Shown one piece after another: positions 24,901 through 35,888 of a DNA stretch of 64,000 bases. Location of the stretch: positions 4,650,001 to 4,714,000 of the forward strand of contig JAGVVL010000022.1 in assembly GCA_018287875.1 (NCBI GenBank). Reading direction: 5' to 3'. The position numbers and the translations under genes are program-made. The notes beneath the pieces were generated by a model. It ran no database searches, was not told the origin of the DNA, and was given only the letters and a program-made list of their open reading frames with translations. The DNA is from Nigrospora sphaerica. Lineage: Eukaryota; Ascomycota; Sordariomycetes; Amphisphaeriales; Apiosporaceae. Every line of letters begins with the position of its first letter. Within the stretch, counting starts at the first letter, position 1.

Positions 24901-25100
24901 GCAGGGAGACCGTCCGGCATATCCTCGTTTTCTGCCCACGGGAAAGAGAAAGACGAGAACATCTCGTCCAAGCTCTAGGAGGACCGATAGACACGGACAG
25001 GATGCTCGACACCCCAGGAAAAGCAGGAATTATCGCGAGATGGCTACTCCGCTCGCGTAGGCTGGACATATTCCAGCTGGCGAATCAACTCATCAGCTAA
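21912..25100 (+). pseudogene. ORF2 (endonuclease-RT) of F1 copy 2
   Basis: It starts MTALRILHWNTQKSKK at 21912. The endonuclease has QEPWRNP, GDFNVHHPVWGG, a stop at 22443, then DSTIDLTWATDD and GSDHLP. The RT has LSLDISGAFDSVDHGR (23,637) and FADD at about 23,920. The C-terminal CVCGQGRETVRHILVFC lies near 24,885 and the frame ends at 25100. Stops are scattered (22443, 23208, 23254, 23430, 23718, 24003 and later), mostly TAG at former CAG or TGG. It is a dead copy, but the frame itself appears largely unshifted. Confidence 0.87.
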
Positions 25101-25290
25101 GAAGCGGGCGCGCTGAGCCCGATCTCGGTATGGCAGGTCAAAGAGCAGATAGAAGCGGTGCGACGCAGCGGAACCTAGGTTTTTCACCCGGCCGGACGTC
25201 AGCCCGGAACGGTTTTCCTAGGCTAAGATGCGCGGGGGGTCCTCATGGCCTAGATAGGTCGCTAGGTGTAAGAACAATAATAATAATAAT

Positions 25291-26166
25291 AATCACTAGC
25301 ACCGAAGATGGCCCAGTACCACCGGAAGACGGCCTGCGATCATAGGGGTCCAAGCGCCCCTGTGCTTAGATTCAGGTAGTTCGGGACATCTGCCGACCAC
25401 GTGGAATGGTTCCATTTCTTCGGCCATGCATGGCCTCTGTATGTGTAAATTCTTCTTCGTCGCCCCCTGACGGAATGCAAGTCGATCTCCCTCGTCCGAG
25501 ACCGCTCCGGCCCGCATCTCCATATGACCTTGCTAGCGTCGCTAGCTTGGTTGGGAAAATCCACGGGTCCTGGCAGCGGCTCGGCGGCTACCCACTCGCT
25601 GCGTGGAGAGCTCGAGAGCTATACGAGTCATCCAGATTTGACGTCGCACCGCTACTAGCGGTGTTAGCAATAGCACCGACTAGAGAATGCACCAGCGCGA
25701 TTTAAAACCCTAGCAGGCCCGGCCTATACCACTTTATGAAAGCAGAAAAAGGCCGAATGAGGGGCAGGCCAGGGGCGATGGGGCTCCGGGGGACTCTCTG
25801 ACGGGTTTCTGTCGACCCGGTCGCCTCTACGTGGGACTAGTCCAGGAGCCGGCACGGGGACCGGCCGTGTAAGGGGACACTGAGGGAGAAACTCGACGGG
25901 GTCCTCTCGATTTCCTATGCGCGATAGCAATCTCGGTCCTGGGTGGCCCCCACCGCCCGCTTCAAGATCTACGGGTGCCGCCCTGCCGATATTAGAGCCC
26001 CCCTCCTGTCGCGTGCCTTTGTCGCCACCGTTCTCGGGATCTAGGGAGCGCCAGGCGTATAAGAGTCTCGGTGCTGGTGCGTGCTCTGTGCCCCTAGTTC
26101 TCATCCTGACCTTGGCCACCATACGAAACAATCCGCTGTGCACTCTCCCGTTCACCTTGGGGCGCC
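25291..26166. other. Intergenic region upstream of the SAT4-type gene
   Basis: No supported gene is visible. The sequence is not RIP-like and contains only overlapping, unconvincing open frames. It probably holds the promoter of the gene at 26167. A C/T-rich stretch precedes the start codon, but I cannot assign a specific element. Confidence 0.45.
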
Positions 26167-27666
26167 ATGGAGAACTTCACGAGCAACCCTAGCGAGAACC
26201 GCGGCCCCGTGCTGACAGGCACCATGTGGGGGCTGTTCTCCCTGGCCAGTGTCTTCGTGGGTCTGCGACTCTATGCCCGTATCGCCTACGGCAAGCTGTG
26301 GTATGACGATGCGCTCATTGTTCTCGGCTGGGTGGGTTTTCTCCTTCCTGAACCCGGACAATAGGGAGCCAAACTGACATACGTCCCGACAGCTCGGATT
26401 TTTGTTTCTTACTATAATGAACCAGTTGGCCGTGAATTTGGGATTCGGAAAGCACGCCTTGGATAGTGAGTGAGCCCCCTCCGGTTATCTACCTAGGCTT
26501 GTACTTACCGAGTTATAGTTAATATTAGCAACTTGGATATCATGACCGTGTACGGTGCAGCAGGCTTAAGCTGCAGTACGGTCGCGATCGTGGCGAGTAA
26601 ACTCTCGTTTGCCGTGACGTTGATTCCTTTAACATCGACCTGGACACGGTACTACGTCTATTTCGCTATTGCTACGACGGCGCTCGTGGCTATACCGACG
26701 GCCATTACGCCGTGGGTGCAGTGCACGCCGCTGGTCAAAACCTTTGTCGACTTCTGGCCAGGCGAATGCATTAATAAGCAGCCATCGGTGACATATGGCG
26801 AGTTTGCTAGCGGTAGGTACATCCATGATCTTTTCCCCTTCGGATCCCAACTTTGTGATGTTGGAATACGACGCCGTCTCACCCCCCTTGGGCACACACA
26901 CACACACTCATACGCGCGCGCGCGCGCAACACAAAGGAAGGCACCTCCTGCCTTATATTCTCCTTCTCTCTTTTCTATCCATCCCTCATCCCCTCACTCT
27001 CCGGCACCCGCGTTCGACACTTTGCTAACATTTTAGTAGTATGGTCGGCTTTGATTGACTTCTCGCTTGCTTTGTTGCCTTGGAAGCTTATCTGGGGCCT
27101 CCAGATGCGCATAGCCGAGAGGATTGGCGTTATAGTAGCTATGAGTTTGGGCTTACTGTAAGCTCCCCGAACAAGCGTGCTAAAAAGACGACGGCGACTG
27201 ATTGGGATTTTTCCCAGATCCGGCGCCACTTCAATTGTCCGAATGACCTATCTTAAACAGCTTGTTTACAAGGATATCTCTTGTAGGTGCCGATTGCTTT
27301 ACAGGCTAACCAACGGGCTGGCTAACTACTCTGGTAGATGATGCCCCAGAGCAAAACATTTGGACTGGTATCGAGATTGCGGCGTCTATGATTGCGGCCT
27401 GCATCCCTGTGCTGCGCACGTTCTTAAAGCGCAAGATAGCTTCGACTCGATCTTTTCTCCGGACCGGCAGGCTCGGGCGCAGCAAGGACTCAAGCGGCCA
27501 GCGGTCTGATGGAAAACGGAGCCTCACTCAAGAAACAATCCGCCTGTCGTCTAAGGTGGCACAGAGGAAGCCTTCGAACCCGCGAAACCGGACATACTCG
27601 GAACTCGATGATAACTTTGACGTCGAGGGCGCGTACCCAGACCTAGACCCAGAACCAGTCCCATAA
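26167..27666 (+). CDS. SAT4/rhodopsin-like seven-helix membrane protein
   Basis: This gene is intact, with six exons: 26167-26331, 26393-26469, 26529-26812, 27037-27157, 27218-27282 and 27338-27666. They sum to 1,041 nt (346 residues). All introns fit GT-AG. The protein starts MENFTSNPSENRGP and shows the fungal rhodopsin-domain (PF20684-type) pattern: RLYARIAYGKLWYDDALIVLGW, LGFGKHALD, TPWVQCTPLVKTF, a WPGEC motif, VVWSALIDFSLALLPW and EQNIWTGIEIAASMIAACIPVLR. Alternating hydrophobic stretches suggest about seven transmembrane helices followed by a hydrophilic tail rich in Arg, Ser and acidic residues. Such proteins are common in filamentous fungi, and most have no known ligand. The third intron carries CA and CG dinucleotide runs. 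A diverged 3' fragment of a paralogue lies at 32364-32750. Confidence 0.88.
26891..26930. repeat. (CA)n-(CG)n microsatellite inside an intron
   Basis: A CACACACACACA run is followed by CGCGCGCGCGCG within the third intron (26813-27036) of the SAT4-type gene. That intron is about 224 nt, against about 55-60 nt for its neighbours, so the repeat and its surroundings may be an insertion. Confidence 0.8.
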
Positions 27667-27797
27667 TGCCATAGCTATCTTTTCATCGAGGGCCAGGGGT
27701 GGCAAGAGAGGAGGAGTCTCGTTTATACTGATTAAGAAGCAACTAGCTATAGGAAAAAGCAGCCTGATTAATAATGACTTTGTTCTACAGGTTATAG

Positions 27798-29662
27798 TAA
27801 CGTGGGTGTCGGGTGAGTGGCGCAGGCGGGTGAGTGGCGCACCTAAAGGGAATCTTCACGATAAATCAATCGATTACCCAACTATAACGCCTTAAATCAA
27901 TTCAAACTAATCAGATTCCGGCTCTTCAGATATTTCTGCATTCATTTTATATATTCGCGTATTATATCCGGCTATTCCGCAGATACCACATCGCTGCCTA
28001 CGCGGTTTTAACCTTGTTACCCAACCGCTCCTTATACGCGTTTCCTCTCCTAACTGCGCATTAACGTCCTTTTGATCTAAAAGATCTTGAGCCTCGCCAA
28101 TCTCGAGTGTTCCTCCTTACTGTAGACGGGTCTTTTTTACTCTCCGACGTTTTACGAGGCTGGAATTCGCCTCTCGAAGAGTCTTGATCTCCGCCTATAA
28201 AAGAGCGACCTCGTGCATTATCGCTATCGCACCCTTCGTAAACTGGTCAACTACCGATAAAATCGGTGTCGGAGAGCTTCCTTGGTGATGGCGGACTCGA
28301 TTCTTAATAAAATCAGTTTACGAAGTCGCCTCGGTTAGGTTATGCGGCGTCTGAGAGGCCTATGGGACGCTCGCAGCCAGAAGGCTTCCAGTGGGCGAAG
28401 GTGTCGATAACTTCACATCCAACTTTACGAGCACTCTTTCCGGATTTAGAGGCACTAAGCCGGCTCTTAAGAATCTAGCCTTAACGTTATTCGGTGTAAA
28501 AACCTTTATAAATGCGGCTTGGAAGGCGATTAGAAACTCGGCCTTAGTAATATAGTTAACGAGTGACTTCATGAACCCTTCGATTTCGCGACCGTACGCT
28601 TGCTTTAATAGGCTGAAACACCTAACGTTAAGTGGCTAGAGTAGATACGATAAGTGTGGAGGTATAGAGACCGCCACGATGTCCTTCTCTTTACAGAAAG
28701 CCTGAAATTCGGTTGAAACGTGGCTCTCGTGCCCGTCGATTACTAATAGACGATATCGGCTTGTTACGCGCGACAACGTGTGTTTATCGAAATGCCGAAT
28801 CCAATCCAGGCCCATCTCGTTATCGGTCTATCCATTCTAAGTCGGTTTAATTACCTAGTCGTGCGGGAAGGTGCTGTCAGCGTACCAATTAACGAGGTGG
28901 TAGGCGCCCTTTACCACAATGAACAGCGGGACACACCAACCATCGGAATAGACGCCCTAGATCACGGTAACCCATTCGCGATTGCTAGGCTGGACTTTTT
29001 TTCGCTTTCCGCTGCGATCGGCACCGGTCACGACCATTGAGGAAGTGATTTGGCCTATCGTGAAGCCGGTCTCGTCGAAGTTGTAGATATCCTCGTCTTA
29101 GATACTGTACTTGGCCTTCAGGTTCGCGAAAAGCGCGAACTAGCCCGCGATTTTCTCAGGATCTTCGCAGAGGGCCCTCTGGTAATCGTATACCCGAGAG
29201 AAACGCGTTCGGAGGTCCGGTTGTCGCTTAACAAAGCTTAAGGCCCAACGCGTGCCGACACGTGACGCGTCGCGCGACTCGGCAATAACATTAGCCATAT
29301 CTTCCACATCACGAAGTCGCGGCGCAAACCCTTGCGTATCTAGGTCCAGTATGTATCTGATAAGCGTCTTCTCTTCCAGTTCGGTTAATCGAGCTGACTT
29401 AGGGCGGGTATCTTGCCTAGCGTGTATGCCGGCTATTTTTTGACGTAGGGTAGTTTCCGGGACGTTATAGATTGTTGCAGCGACTCGGCGGGTTAAATAA
29501 GGGTCTTTCTGGAGTGCTTGAATAGCAAGAACCATCTGACCCTCTTTAGATGCGTTCTCCATGTTTGTTTGTGGAGATGTAGTGTCTTAAAGTTGAAGTA
29601 ACGAATTTTAGCTGGAAGTGCGCCACTCACCCGCCTGCGCCACTCACCTAACACCCACGTTA
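27798..29662 (-). mobile_element. Pogo-family transposon E1 (1,865 bp)
   Basis: The terminal inverted repeats are about 45 bp, starting TAACGTGGGTGTCGGGTG at 27798 and complementary at 29662. Inside each, the motif GGTGAGTGGCGCA occurs twice. The right repeat reads TTAGG where the left reads TCGGG, that is CG against TA. The minus strand encodes a DDE transposase. A partial, opposite-strand relative (E1') abuts its right end. Confidence 0.9.
27907..29562 (-). pseudogene. Transposase of E1 (psq HTH, CENP-B HTH, DDE)
   Basis: It starts MENASKEGQMVLAIQALQ at 29562. An N-terminal psq helix-turn-helix (VAATIYNVPETTLRQKIAG) is followed by a CENP-B-type DNA-binding segment and the DDE domain: DIYNFDETGFTIG, VIDGHESHVS and IPPHLSYLL*PLNV. 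The C-terminal region has a Lys/Arg-rich cluster (KRRRVKKTR) and ends EEPESD at 27907. About ten stops, all TAG or TAA in place of Gln or Trp, interrupt it. The first 140 codons are still open. Confidence 0.85.
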
Positions 29663-30417
29663 TATCACTAAGGCCGAGTTTTTAATCGCCTTCTAAGCCG
29701 CATTCATAAAGGTTTTTACACCGAATAACGTTAAGGCTGGATTCTCAGGAGCTAGCTTAGTGCCTTTAAATCCGGATAGAGTGCTCGTAAAGCTGGATAT
29801 AAAGTTATCGACACCTTCGCCCACTGGAAGCCTTCTAGCTGCGAGCGTCCTATAGGCCTTTTAGACGCCGCATAACTTAACCGAGGCGACTTCATAGACT
29901 AATTTTATTAAGAATCGAGTCCGCTATTACTAAGGAAGCTCTCCGATACCGATTTTATCGGCAGTGGACCAGTTTACAAAGGGTGCGATAGCAATAATAC
30001 ACGAGGTCGCTCTTTTACAGGCGGAGGTTAAAACCCTTCGAGAGGCGAATTCCAGCCTCGCAAAACGTTAGAGAGTAAAAAAGACCCGTCTATAGCAAGG
30101 AGGAACACTCTAGATTGGCGAGGCCCAAGATCCTTTAGATTAAAAAGACGTCGATACGCAGTTAAGAGAGGAAACGCGTATAAGGAGCGGTCGGGCAACG
30201 AGGTTAGAACCGCGCGGGCGGCGATATGGCATCTACGGAACGGCCGGACATAATGCGCGAACATATGAAATGAATGTAGAAACATCTGGAGAGCCGGAAT
30301 GTGATTAGTTTGAATTGATTTAAGGCGTTATGGTTAGGTGATAGATTGATTTATCGTGCAGATTCCCTTTAAGTGCGCCACTCACCCGCCTGCGCCACTC
30401 ACCCGACACCCACGTTA
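29663..30417 (+). mobile_element. E1', truncated relative of E1 in opposite orientation
   Basis: This is the 3' part of an E1-like element. It begins at TATCACTAAGGCCGAG, equivalent to the transposase segment ITKAEFLIAF, and continues through the C-terminal coding region to a complete inverted repeat ending ACACCCACGTTA at 30417. Its 5' half is missing. It diverges noticeably from E1, so it is an older or separately mutated copy. Confidence 0.8.
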
Positions 30418-32363
30418 AGCGAGTGCAACAAACAAGTGAATGCAACATTAAATCGCATCGACCGAACTATTATCATTATGTCTCAAAAAAAAAGATTAAG
30501 TCAAGCTGATCTATTCCGAATCCCTTTCCTGAAATGCACCGGCATCAGTTCCGCAAGTACGTGCATTGTGGCCTCCATTTCCACATCGTCTACAGCGCTG
30601 TTGCCTCGGCTGAATCCCCCCGACAACGATACAATCCCCCCCGTCTTGCTGTAAGTCCTCTGGAGGGCCTGTTTTTCTTATAAGATCTTGTCTCTCTTGT
30701 AGCGTCAGGGACCCTCCTTGGTGTAAACTGTTACGACCTGCAGGTTGGTCCCCTGTGGTCTAGTGCTTATAGTGCAGAATTGGGTATAATGATCCCACTG
30801 GATCATTACTGAAGCTTTTGCTTCGTGGCGCAGTGAGTTGGCCCACACGCATTGTAACATAAACGTGTCCTTTTTGCCTTACGACGCTTACTTAGTGTCT
30901 CATTTGCCCGTCGAAGGTCTTGTACCTCGGCGCGGAGTAATGCGACTTTGTGCATTATACCCTGCGTTCTTTTTGTAAGCTGGTTAATCGAGCTATTCTG
31001 ATGCTGCGAGTTGCGACGCTTAATATACTGCATCTGCGAAGTTGATTCAATCGGGTTGTCAGGTGTCTTGGAAAGCCATGGTGCGGGCAGTTCTGCGACC
31101 AACTCCGGTGGCGTCGGCGTATGTAGCTTGATATCCAGCTTTGATATGACACTTTTTGGGCTAAGAGGGACAAGGCCAGCTCCTCGGAAGCCTCCTTGAA
31201 TATTTTGAGCAGTCAAGGCGTCCTGATGTGCTTTATAGAAGGCCGGGAAGAAGTCAGCCTTTGTGATGTGGGTGACATGCCTGCGCATCAGCTCTTGGAT
31301 TTGTCGACTGTATGATTTCTTGAGCAGACCAAAACAACCGACGTTAAGCGGCTGGAGGATTTGGGACGAGTTTGCAGGCATGCAAAAAGTAACAATCCTG
31401 TTTTCTTAGCAATAGAGCTCAAAAGCGGTCGAGTGGTGGCTCTCGTGGCCGTCGAGGACGAGAAGACGAAACGCCCCGGTTGTATGCCCTCTGGTGTGTT
31501 GGTTAAAGTGTTGCATCTATTCCAGACCTAGCTCGTTTGTTATCCAGCCATTTTCACTGACGGAAATCCGCCAGTCTTCAGGTAGCTGGCTATCTTCGAC
31601 TAGGAAGCGAGGTGGAGTTTACCGGCAACGATGATGAATGGCAGGATCGCCCAGCCCTGGGAGTTGACGCCTTGGATCACTTTGACCCATTCCAGATTGC
31701 CTTGTTGGGCTATCTTCGGCCTTCCGCGCCTCTCAGTGCTTGTAACGACCATGCCCGTGGGGATGACGCCGATCATGAAGCCTGTCTCGTCAAAGTTGTT
31801 GATATCCGCTTCTTGTACGACACACTTCCCGATTATGTTCCGTACAAGCCGAAACTACGCGTTTATCGCGCCTGGATCTACGTAATGGGCCCTCCGGTAA
31901 TCTTATCTCCGATTCAAACGCGTCCGGAGCTCGGGTGGTCGTTTTACGAAGTTTGTAGCCCAGCGCTTGCCAACCGGTGACGCGTCGCGGTCGGGTAATA
32001 GTTGATTGGCCATATTCCCCACGCGAGCCAGATTTGGAGGGAAAGCGCGAGTCCCGGTCAAGAACGTATGGAACAATCGTTGATTCCTCCAGGTCCGTCA
32101 GTTTTCGTGATTTCGGTACAGAATCGCGTCGCGAAAGGCAACCGCGCCGGCGGCAACATAAGGTTGTATGGTGCACGCTGTAAAGCCTTGCAGCGCCGCG
32201 GGCGCTAAATTCCGGGTCTATTTCCATAGCCTGAATGGCTAGGATTATATCCTTTTCGTCGCTCCTATGTTGCAACTATGACTGTGATGGAGTCTTGGTT
32301 TTAGTGCAAGTGTCGCGTGAAATTTGGTTAGTGTTGTATTCACTTGTCTGTTGCACTTGCTTA
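30416..32363 (-). mobile_element. Pogo-family transposon E2 (1,948 bp)
   Basis: The terminal repeats are TAAGCGAGTGCAACAAAC at the left (30416) and the near-complement of TAAGCAAGTGCAACAGAC at the right (ending 32363), about 31 bp with a few mismatches. Its first TA is also the last TA of E1', so the two elements share that dinucleotide. E2 is a distinct family with little RIP-type damage. Confidence 0.85.
30806..32275 (-). pseudogene. Transposase of E2
   Basis: It starts MQHRSDEKDIILAIQAMEID at 32275, with an N-terminal psq-like HTH (GAARLYSVHHTTL). The DDE region holds NNFDETGFMIGVIP, VLDGHESHHSTAF and MPANSSQILQPLNVGCFGLLKKSY, and the C-terminus is basic (KRRKAKRTRL). The coding frame is broken by at least one frameshift in the 31,300-31,800 interval and by stops, but the last 190 codons are open. 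It belongs to the same superfamily as the E1 transposase. Confidence 0.82.
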
Positions 32364-32750
32364 TCGATTACGTTATACCTTGTGGATTACTCGTGGGGAT
32401 GCCGACGTCCTTGGCCAACGGGATAGCTAATAACTCTGGTATTAGATGATGCATCTGAGTAAAACATTTGTACAGGCGTAGAAATTGCTACGTCCATGGT
32501 TGCTGCATCCATCCCCGTGCTGCGGATGTTCCCAAAGCAGAAGCTGGTTTTGACTAGATCTTTTCTTCTGACCGATAAGACCGGGGACATCAAGGATTCA
32601 GGGCAGCGGTCAGATGGAGGTGGCAGAAGCCTTGCCAAAGAAAGCATCCGCCTGTCCTTCAAGATTCCACATGGAAACTCTTCGAACTCGCGAAGCTGGA
32701 CCTACTCAGAAATCGATGATCATGACGTGGAGGGCGCGTACCAGTCCTGA
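32364..32750 (+). pseudogene. 3' fragment of a second SAT4/rhodopsin-like gene
   Basis: The sequence aligns with the last intron and last exon of the gene at 26167-27666: GGCCAACGGGATAGCTAATAACTCTGG, then TGVEIATSMVAASIPVLRMF, RSFLLTDKTGDIK and YSEIDDHDVEGAYQS. One Gln codon is TAA (ASE-stop-NIC, against APEQNIW). The upstream exons are missing and their place is taken by transposon E2. The fragment ends at TGA 32748-32750. It is either a tandem duplicate destroyed by transposon insertion or a partial copy. Confidence 0.82.
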
Positions 32751-32997
32751 GGCAGGAAACATAACGCCTGCAGTGTTTGGTGACAAAACTGGAGTAGGCA
32801 GAGTTTACGGTGGAGCAGTCGGCAACAACAGGAGCATCGAAGGGAAAGAAACGTTTAATTGAGAGTTATGAGAAGGATTAATGGGAAATTGTCAAATAAT
32901 AAGCTAGGTGGAGCCCCGTTATCCAAGCGCCGCTGCGAAGTTAACTAATTGTACTAAGAAAAGGGGTGCGGAGACCCGAGAGACAAACATTTCGCAT

Positions 32998-35086
32998 TCA
33001 AGCCTTGGTATCCTGAAGAATGGCGTCCGCAATCTTCTCGGCGAGGGCGTAGACGACTGCCTGGGGGTGACCGGGGGGGAGGAGAGCAAAGGCGGAGGCG
33101 TCGACGACGCGCAGGCTGTCGACGCCGATGACACGGGCCTGGGCGTCGACTACAGCCGTGGGATCCTCGCGGCGGCCCATGCGGTTAGTGCACGAGGCGT
33201 GGTAAATAGTCATCACAGAATCGCGGATGCGGGCGGCGACCTGCTCGTCCGTCTCGTTCTCGAGCCCCGGGTACTTTTCCTCCTTATTGGGCCGCTTGCT
33301 ACGGATCTCGTCCGTATTGTAGAAGGCACGCAGCTGCCGGTACATGGCCACGGCCGCTGCCATATCGGTCGGGTCCGTCAAAAAGCCCGGGTCGATACGC
33401 GGCGGCATGAACACGTTAGTCGACGTAAGTGTCACGGAGCCGCGCGACAGCGGCGCTACCAGGATGCCCATCAGCGCTGAGTACTGCCGGCCGTCGAGGG
33501 GCTGCTGTAGAAACGGTATATCGAACTTGCCGATGTAGCCCGGAACCGGCACGTACTCAAAATACGGCCAGTCCTGCGGATACACAGCGTCGATAGCCGC
33601 CACCGTCTCCTGTGACATGTTGGCCTTTGAGGGCTGGCGTTCCCACGCGAGGATCTCGGCTACGTTAGACGTTAGGGGCCCTTTCTGTTTCGTGATGTAG
33701 TCTAGGACCGCATCGGCCAAGACCAGCGGATTACCCAGGACATAGCTCATAGTGTTCACGCCGCTAACCTCGTACGAGGGGCCGAATAGTGGCTGGTCGG
33801 TGAGGTTCTGACCGACGCCTAAAGGAGGATGGGTTAGCACGGCAAAATTAGATAAGATAGGCGAGGGCCGGTAGGTTCTTACCGGGACGGTCGGTAACAA
33901 TATCGATTCCCATCTTAGTGAGCTGGTCCTTCGGGCCTACGCCCGATAACATGAGCAGCTGCGGCGAGAAGAAAGCGCCGGCCGACAGGATAATCTCCCT
34001 CTTAGCCTTGATAGTGAAGGGCAGCGCGCCCTGGACCTGGACGCCGGTAGCGCGCTTATTGGTATCGAAGAGAATCTTTTTGGCGCGCGTGCCCAGGTAC
34101 ACCTTAAGCTTGTCCTGTCGTTTCTCGCGCTTGGCCTGGTAAATAAACTCGGCCGAGGTGGAGCGGACCTGCTGGTGCTCCTTAATAGTGGCCTGGGTGT
34201 AGTGCCATCCATTAAGCTCGCCTTCGTTAGTGGTCGTCGTCATCCGGATGCCCAGCGCTTCGAAGCCCTTAATAACCCACGGCGCCCAGTCGGAGAGCCA
34301 GCGGGAGTAAGTGACCTGGAGCGGGCCGCCGTTAGTGAAGTCGGATGTCTTGTACGCATCGGTAGGCCGGACGTTGTGGCCCGGGTTAAAATTCATGCTC
34401 TTTTGCATATAGTGCAGGAAGTTGTTGAAGCGGTAGCTGTCGTCGCCGACGGCGTCAGCCCACATATCGAGCGAGCCGCGCGTGGGCCGGTGGTAAACCA
34501 TAAAATTGAGGCCTGACGAGCCACCCAGGCAACGGCCCTGGGCGTAGTGTAGCGAGCGGCCATTTGCACCCGGTTGCGGTTCAGTCACGAGACCCCAGTC
34601 GACGGTCGGAATCGAGTCCAGCGGGTTGCCACCCACGCCGATGATATCGCCTAGAGGCGCCGGGCCGAGGACCGGCTTGCTGACCTCATAGGCGCCGCCC
34701 GCCTCGATCACGGCCACCGTGTAGCCTCCAGCCGCCAACCTGAATGCCACCGTGTTTCCGCCTGTGCCGCCGCCAATTACCACATAGTCGTACTCGTCCG
34801 CCTCGCCTAACACGCCCTCCAGCGACCCTATGCTAGTCTGCACGAGACCATCGGTCAGTGTTTCCAGGGTGCCCGTGATCGGGTTTAAAAAGGTGGCCAA
34901 GCCTTGCTTTGACGAAGGGTCGGAGGTGGTGACGGGTTCAAATAAGGAGTCAGGACCCTGGTTCGGCGAATGTACGAGCCCAGTAACCGGTTTCAACACG
35001 GCGTCAAGGCCAAACGTGGGCGCCGTGAGGGCGCCAGGCAGACCGAAGAGGCTGGCCGCCAGCATGGCGTTACGAGATGCTCGCAT
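32998..35086 (-). CDS. Secreted GMC-family FAD-dependent oxidoreductase
   Basis: This intact two-exon gene (35086-33883 and 33818-32998; intron GTAAGA...TTTAG) encodes 674 residues. An N-terminal signal peptide (MRASRNAMLAASLFGLPGAL) is followed by a low-complexity linker of about 70 residues. The ADP-binding Rossmann motif is DYVVIGGGTGGNTVAFRLA, continuing to VIEAGG. GMC signature 1 is in AQGRCLGGSSGLNFMVY, and signature 2 in SAGAFFSPQLLMLSGVGP. The splice joins into RPGVGQNLTDQP, a classic GMC segment. The C-terminal catalytic region has YHASCTNRMG and PPGHPQAVVYALAEKIADA, with the two expected histidines. Family members oxidise alcohols, sugars or secondary metabolites (glucose and aryl-alcohol oxidases; versicolorin B synthase also has this fold). 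The substrate cannot be read from sequence. The start is supported by the signal peptide. Confidence 0.92.
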
Positions 35087-35888
35087 TGTGGTTTTAGATC
35101 GGATCTCTCGTTGCAGGGCAAAAGAGTGTGAGGAAGCACCAACAAATAAAGCTGTTAAAAAAGGGGCGGGAGGTCACCCTTTTCGCATCGCAATAGTCGC
35201 TTCTCAAGCAGCGGAGCGACTGTAGTCGCAAGAAACTATAGCATTGGGCCTGCTGATCTAGTCAGCTAACCCACAGCGGTGGAGGAGCTTTCGTGATGCT
35301 AATTTCTTTAGCCGTCAAGTTTGTCGCCGGCGGCATGCAAGGGGTATAGCCCGGTCACCTAGTGGCCGATTAAACCTGGACGGGCGAACGCCATTCTGTC
35401 CATCTGGGACGCCGGGGTAGTGGCAAGGTGGGGCTGACGCAGCCGGCGGTGACCACTAGGAAGAGTATGAATCGATGCCATGCAGGGTGTTGGTGAGTTG
35501 GTTACCGGGGCCCTGTCGTCAGTCGGTTCCCTAGCTGGGGTATTCAAGGGGCCTCTCTGTCCTTCCTATTGATGACCAACAGGTCTCGCATGTAACCCTT
35601 GTTTTGGAGATTGGCGATTGTCGGGGAGACGGTGGGCCCAGGCAAAGGCCGCGCAGCAGATGAACATGCTTACCAGGGGCCCACTTACACCAGTAGAGGC
35701 AGAAATATCGCATCCAGTACAGGCGCACACACGTTAAACTACATCGGGCATGTCGAATTTAGGCTCAGGATATCTAATAATACTAGCATCTATTTGTAGT
35801 CCTCGTACAGCGCCGTGTCGCCACAGCGTCTAGGTGGCGTCTCCATGGGCACGGTGAAGACGACGGATTGCGGACTGTGGATTGAATG
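35087..35888. other. Upstream region of the GMC gene
   Basis: No gene is supported. It probably holds the promoter of the GMC gene, near 35,090-35,400. The far part is unassigned sequence with short, unconvincing frames. Confidence 0.4.

Larger units (their letters stand above)
20446..25290 (+). mobile_element. LINE family F1, copy 2
   Basis: This plus-strand copy is homologous along its length to 1-4728. Its 5' UTR begins about 5 bp beyond the right end of pogo 1. The 3' end is an (AAT)n tail at 25271-25289, preceded by TAGATAGGTCGCTAGGTGTA. I find no clear target duplication. It has more stop codons than copy 1, nearly all TAG in place of CAG or TGG (for example, DQLPNG in copy 1 becomes D-stop-LPNG near 23255). 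Confidence 0.88.

Noticed and set aside
31612..31980. A 122-codon plus-strand open frame
   Set aside because: It is antisense to the DDE domain of the E2 transposase, whose motifs are readable on the minus strand.
32908..33480. A 190-codon plus-strand open frame
   Set aside because: It is the shadow of the GMC oxidoreductase C-terminus, which has clear family motifs on the other strand.
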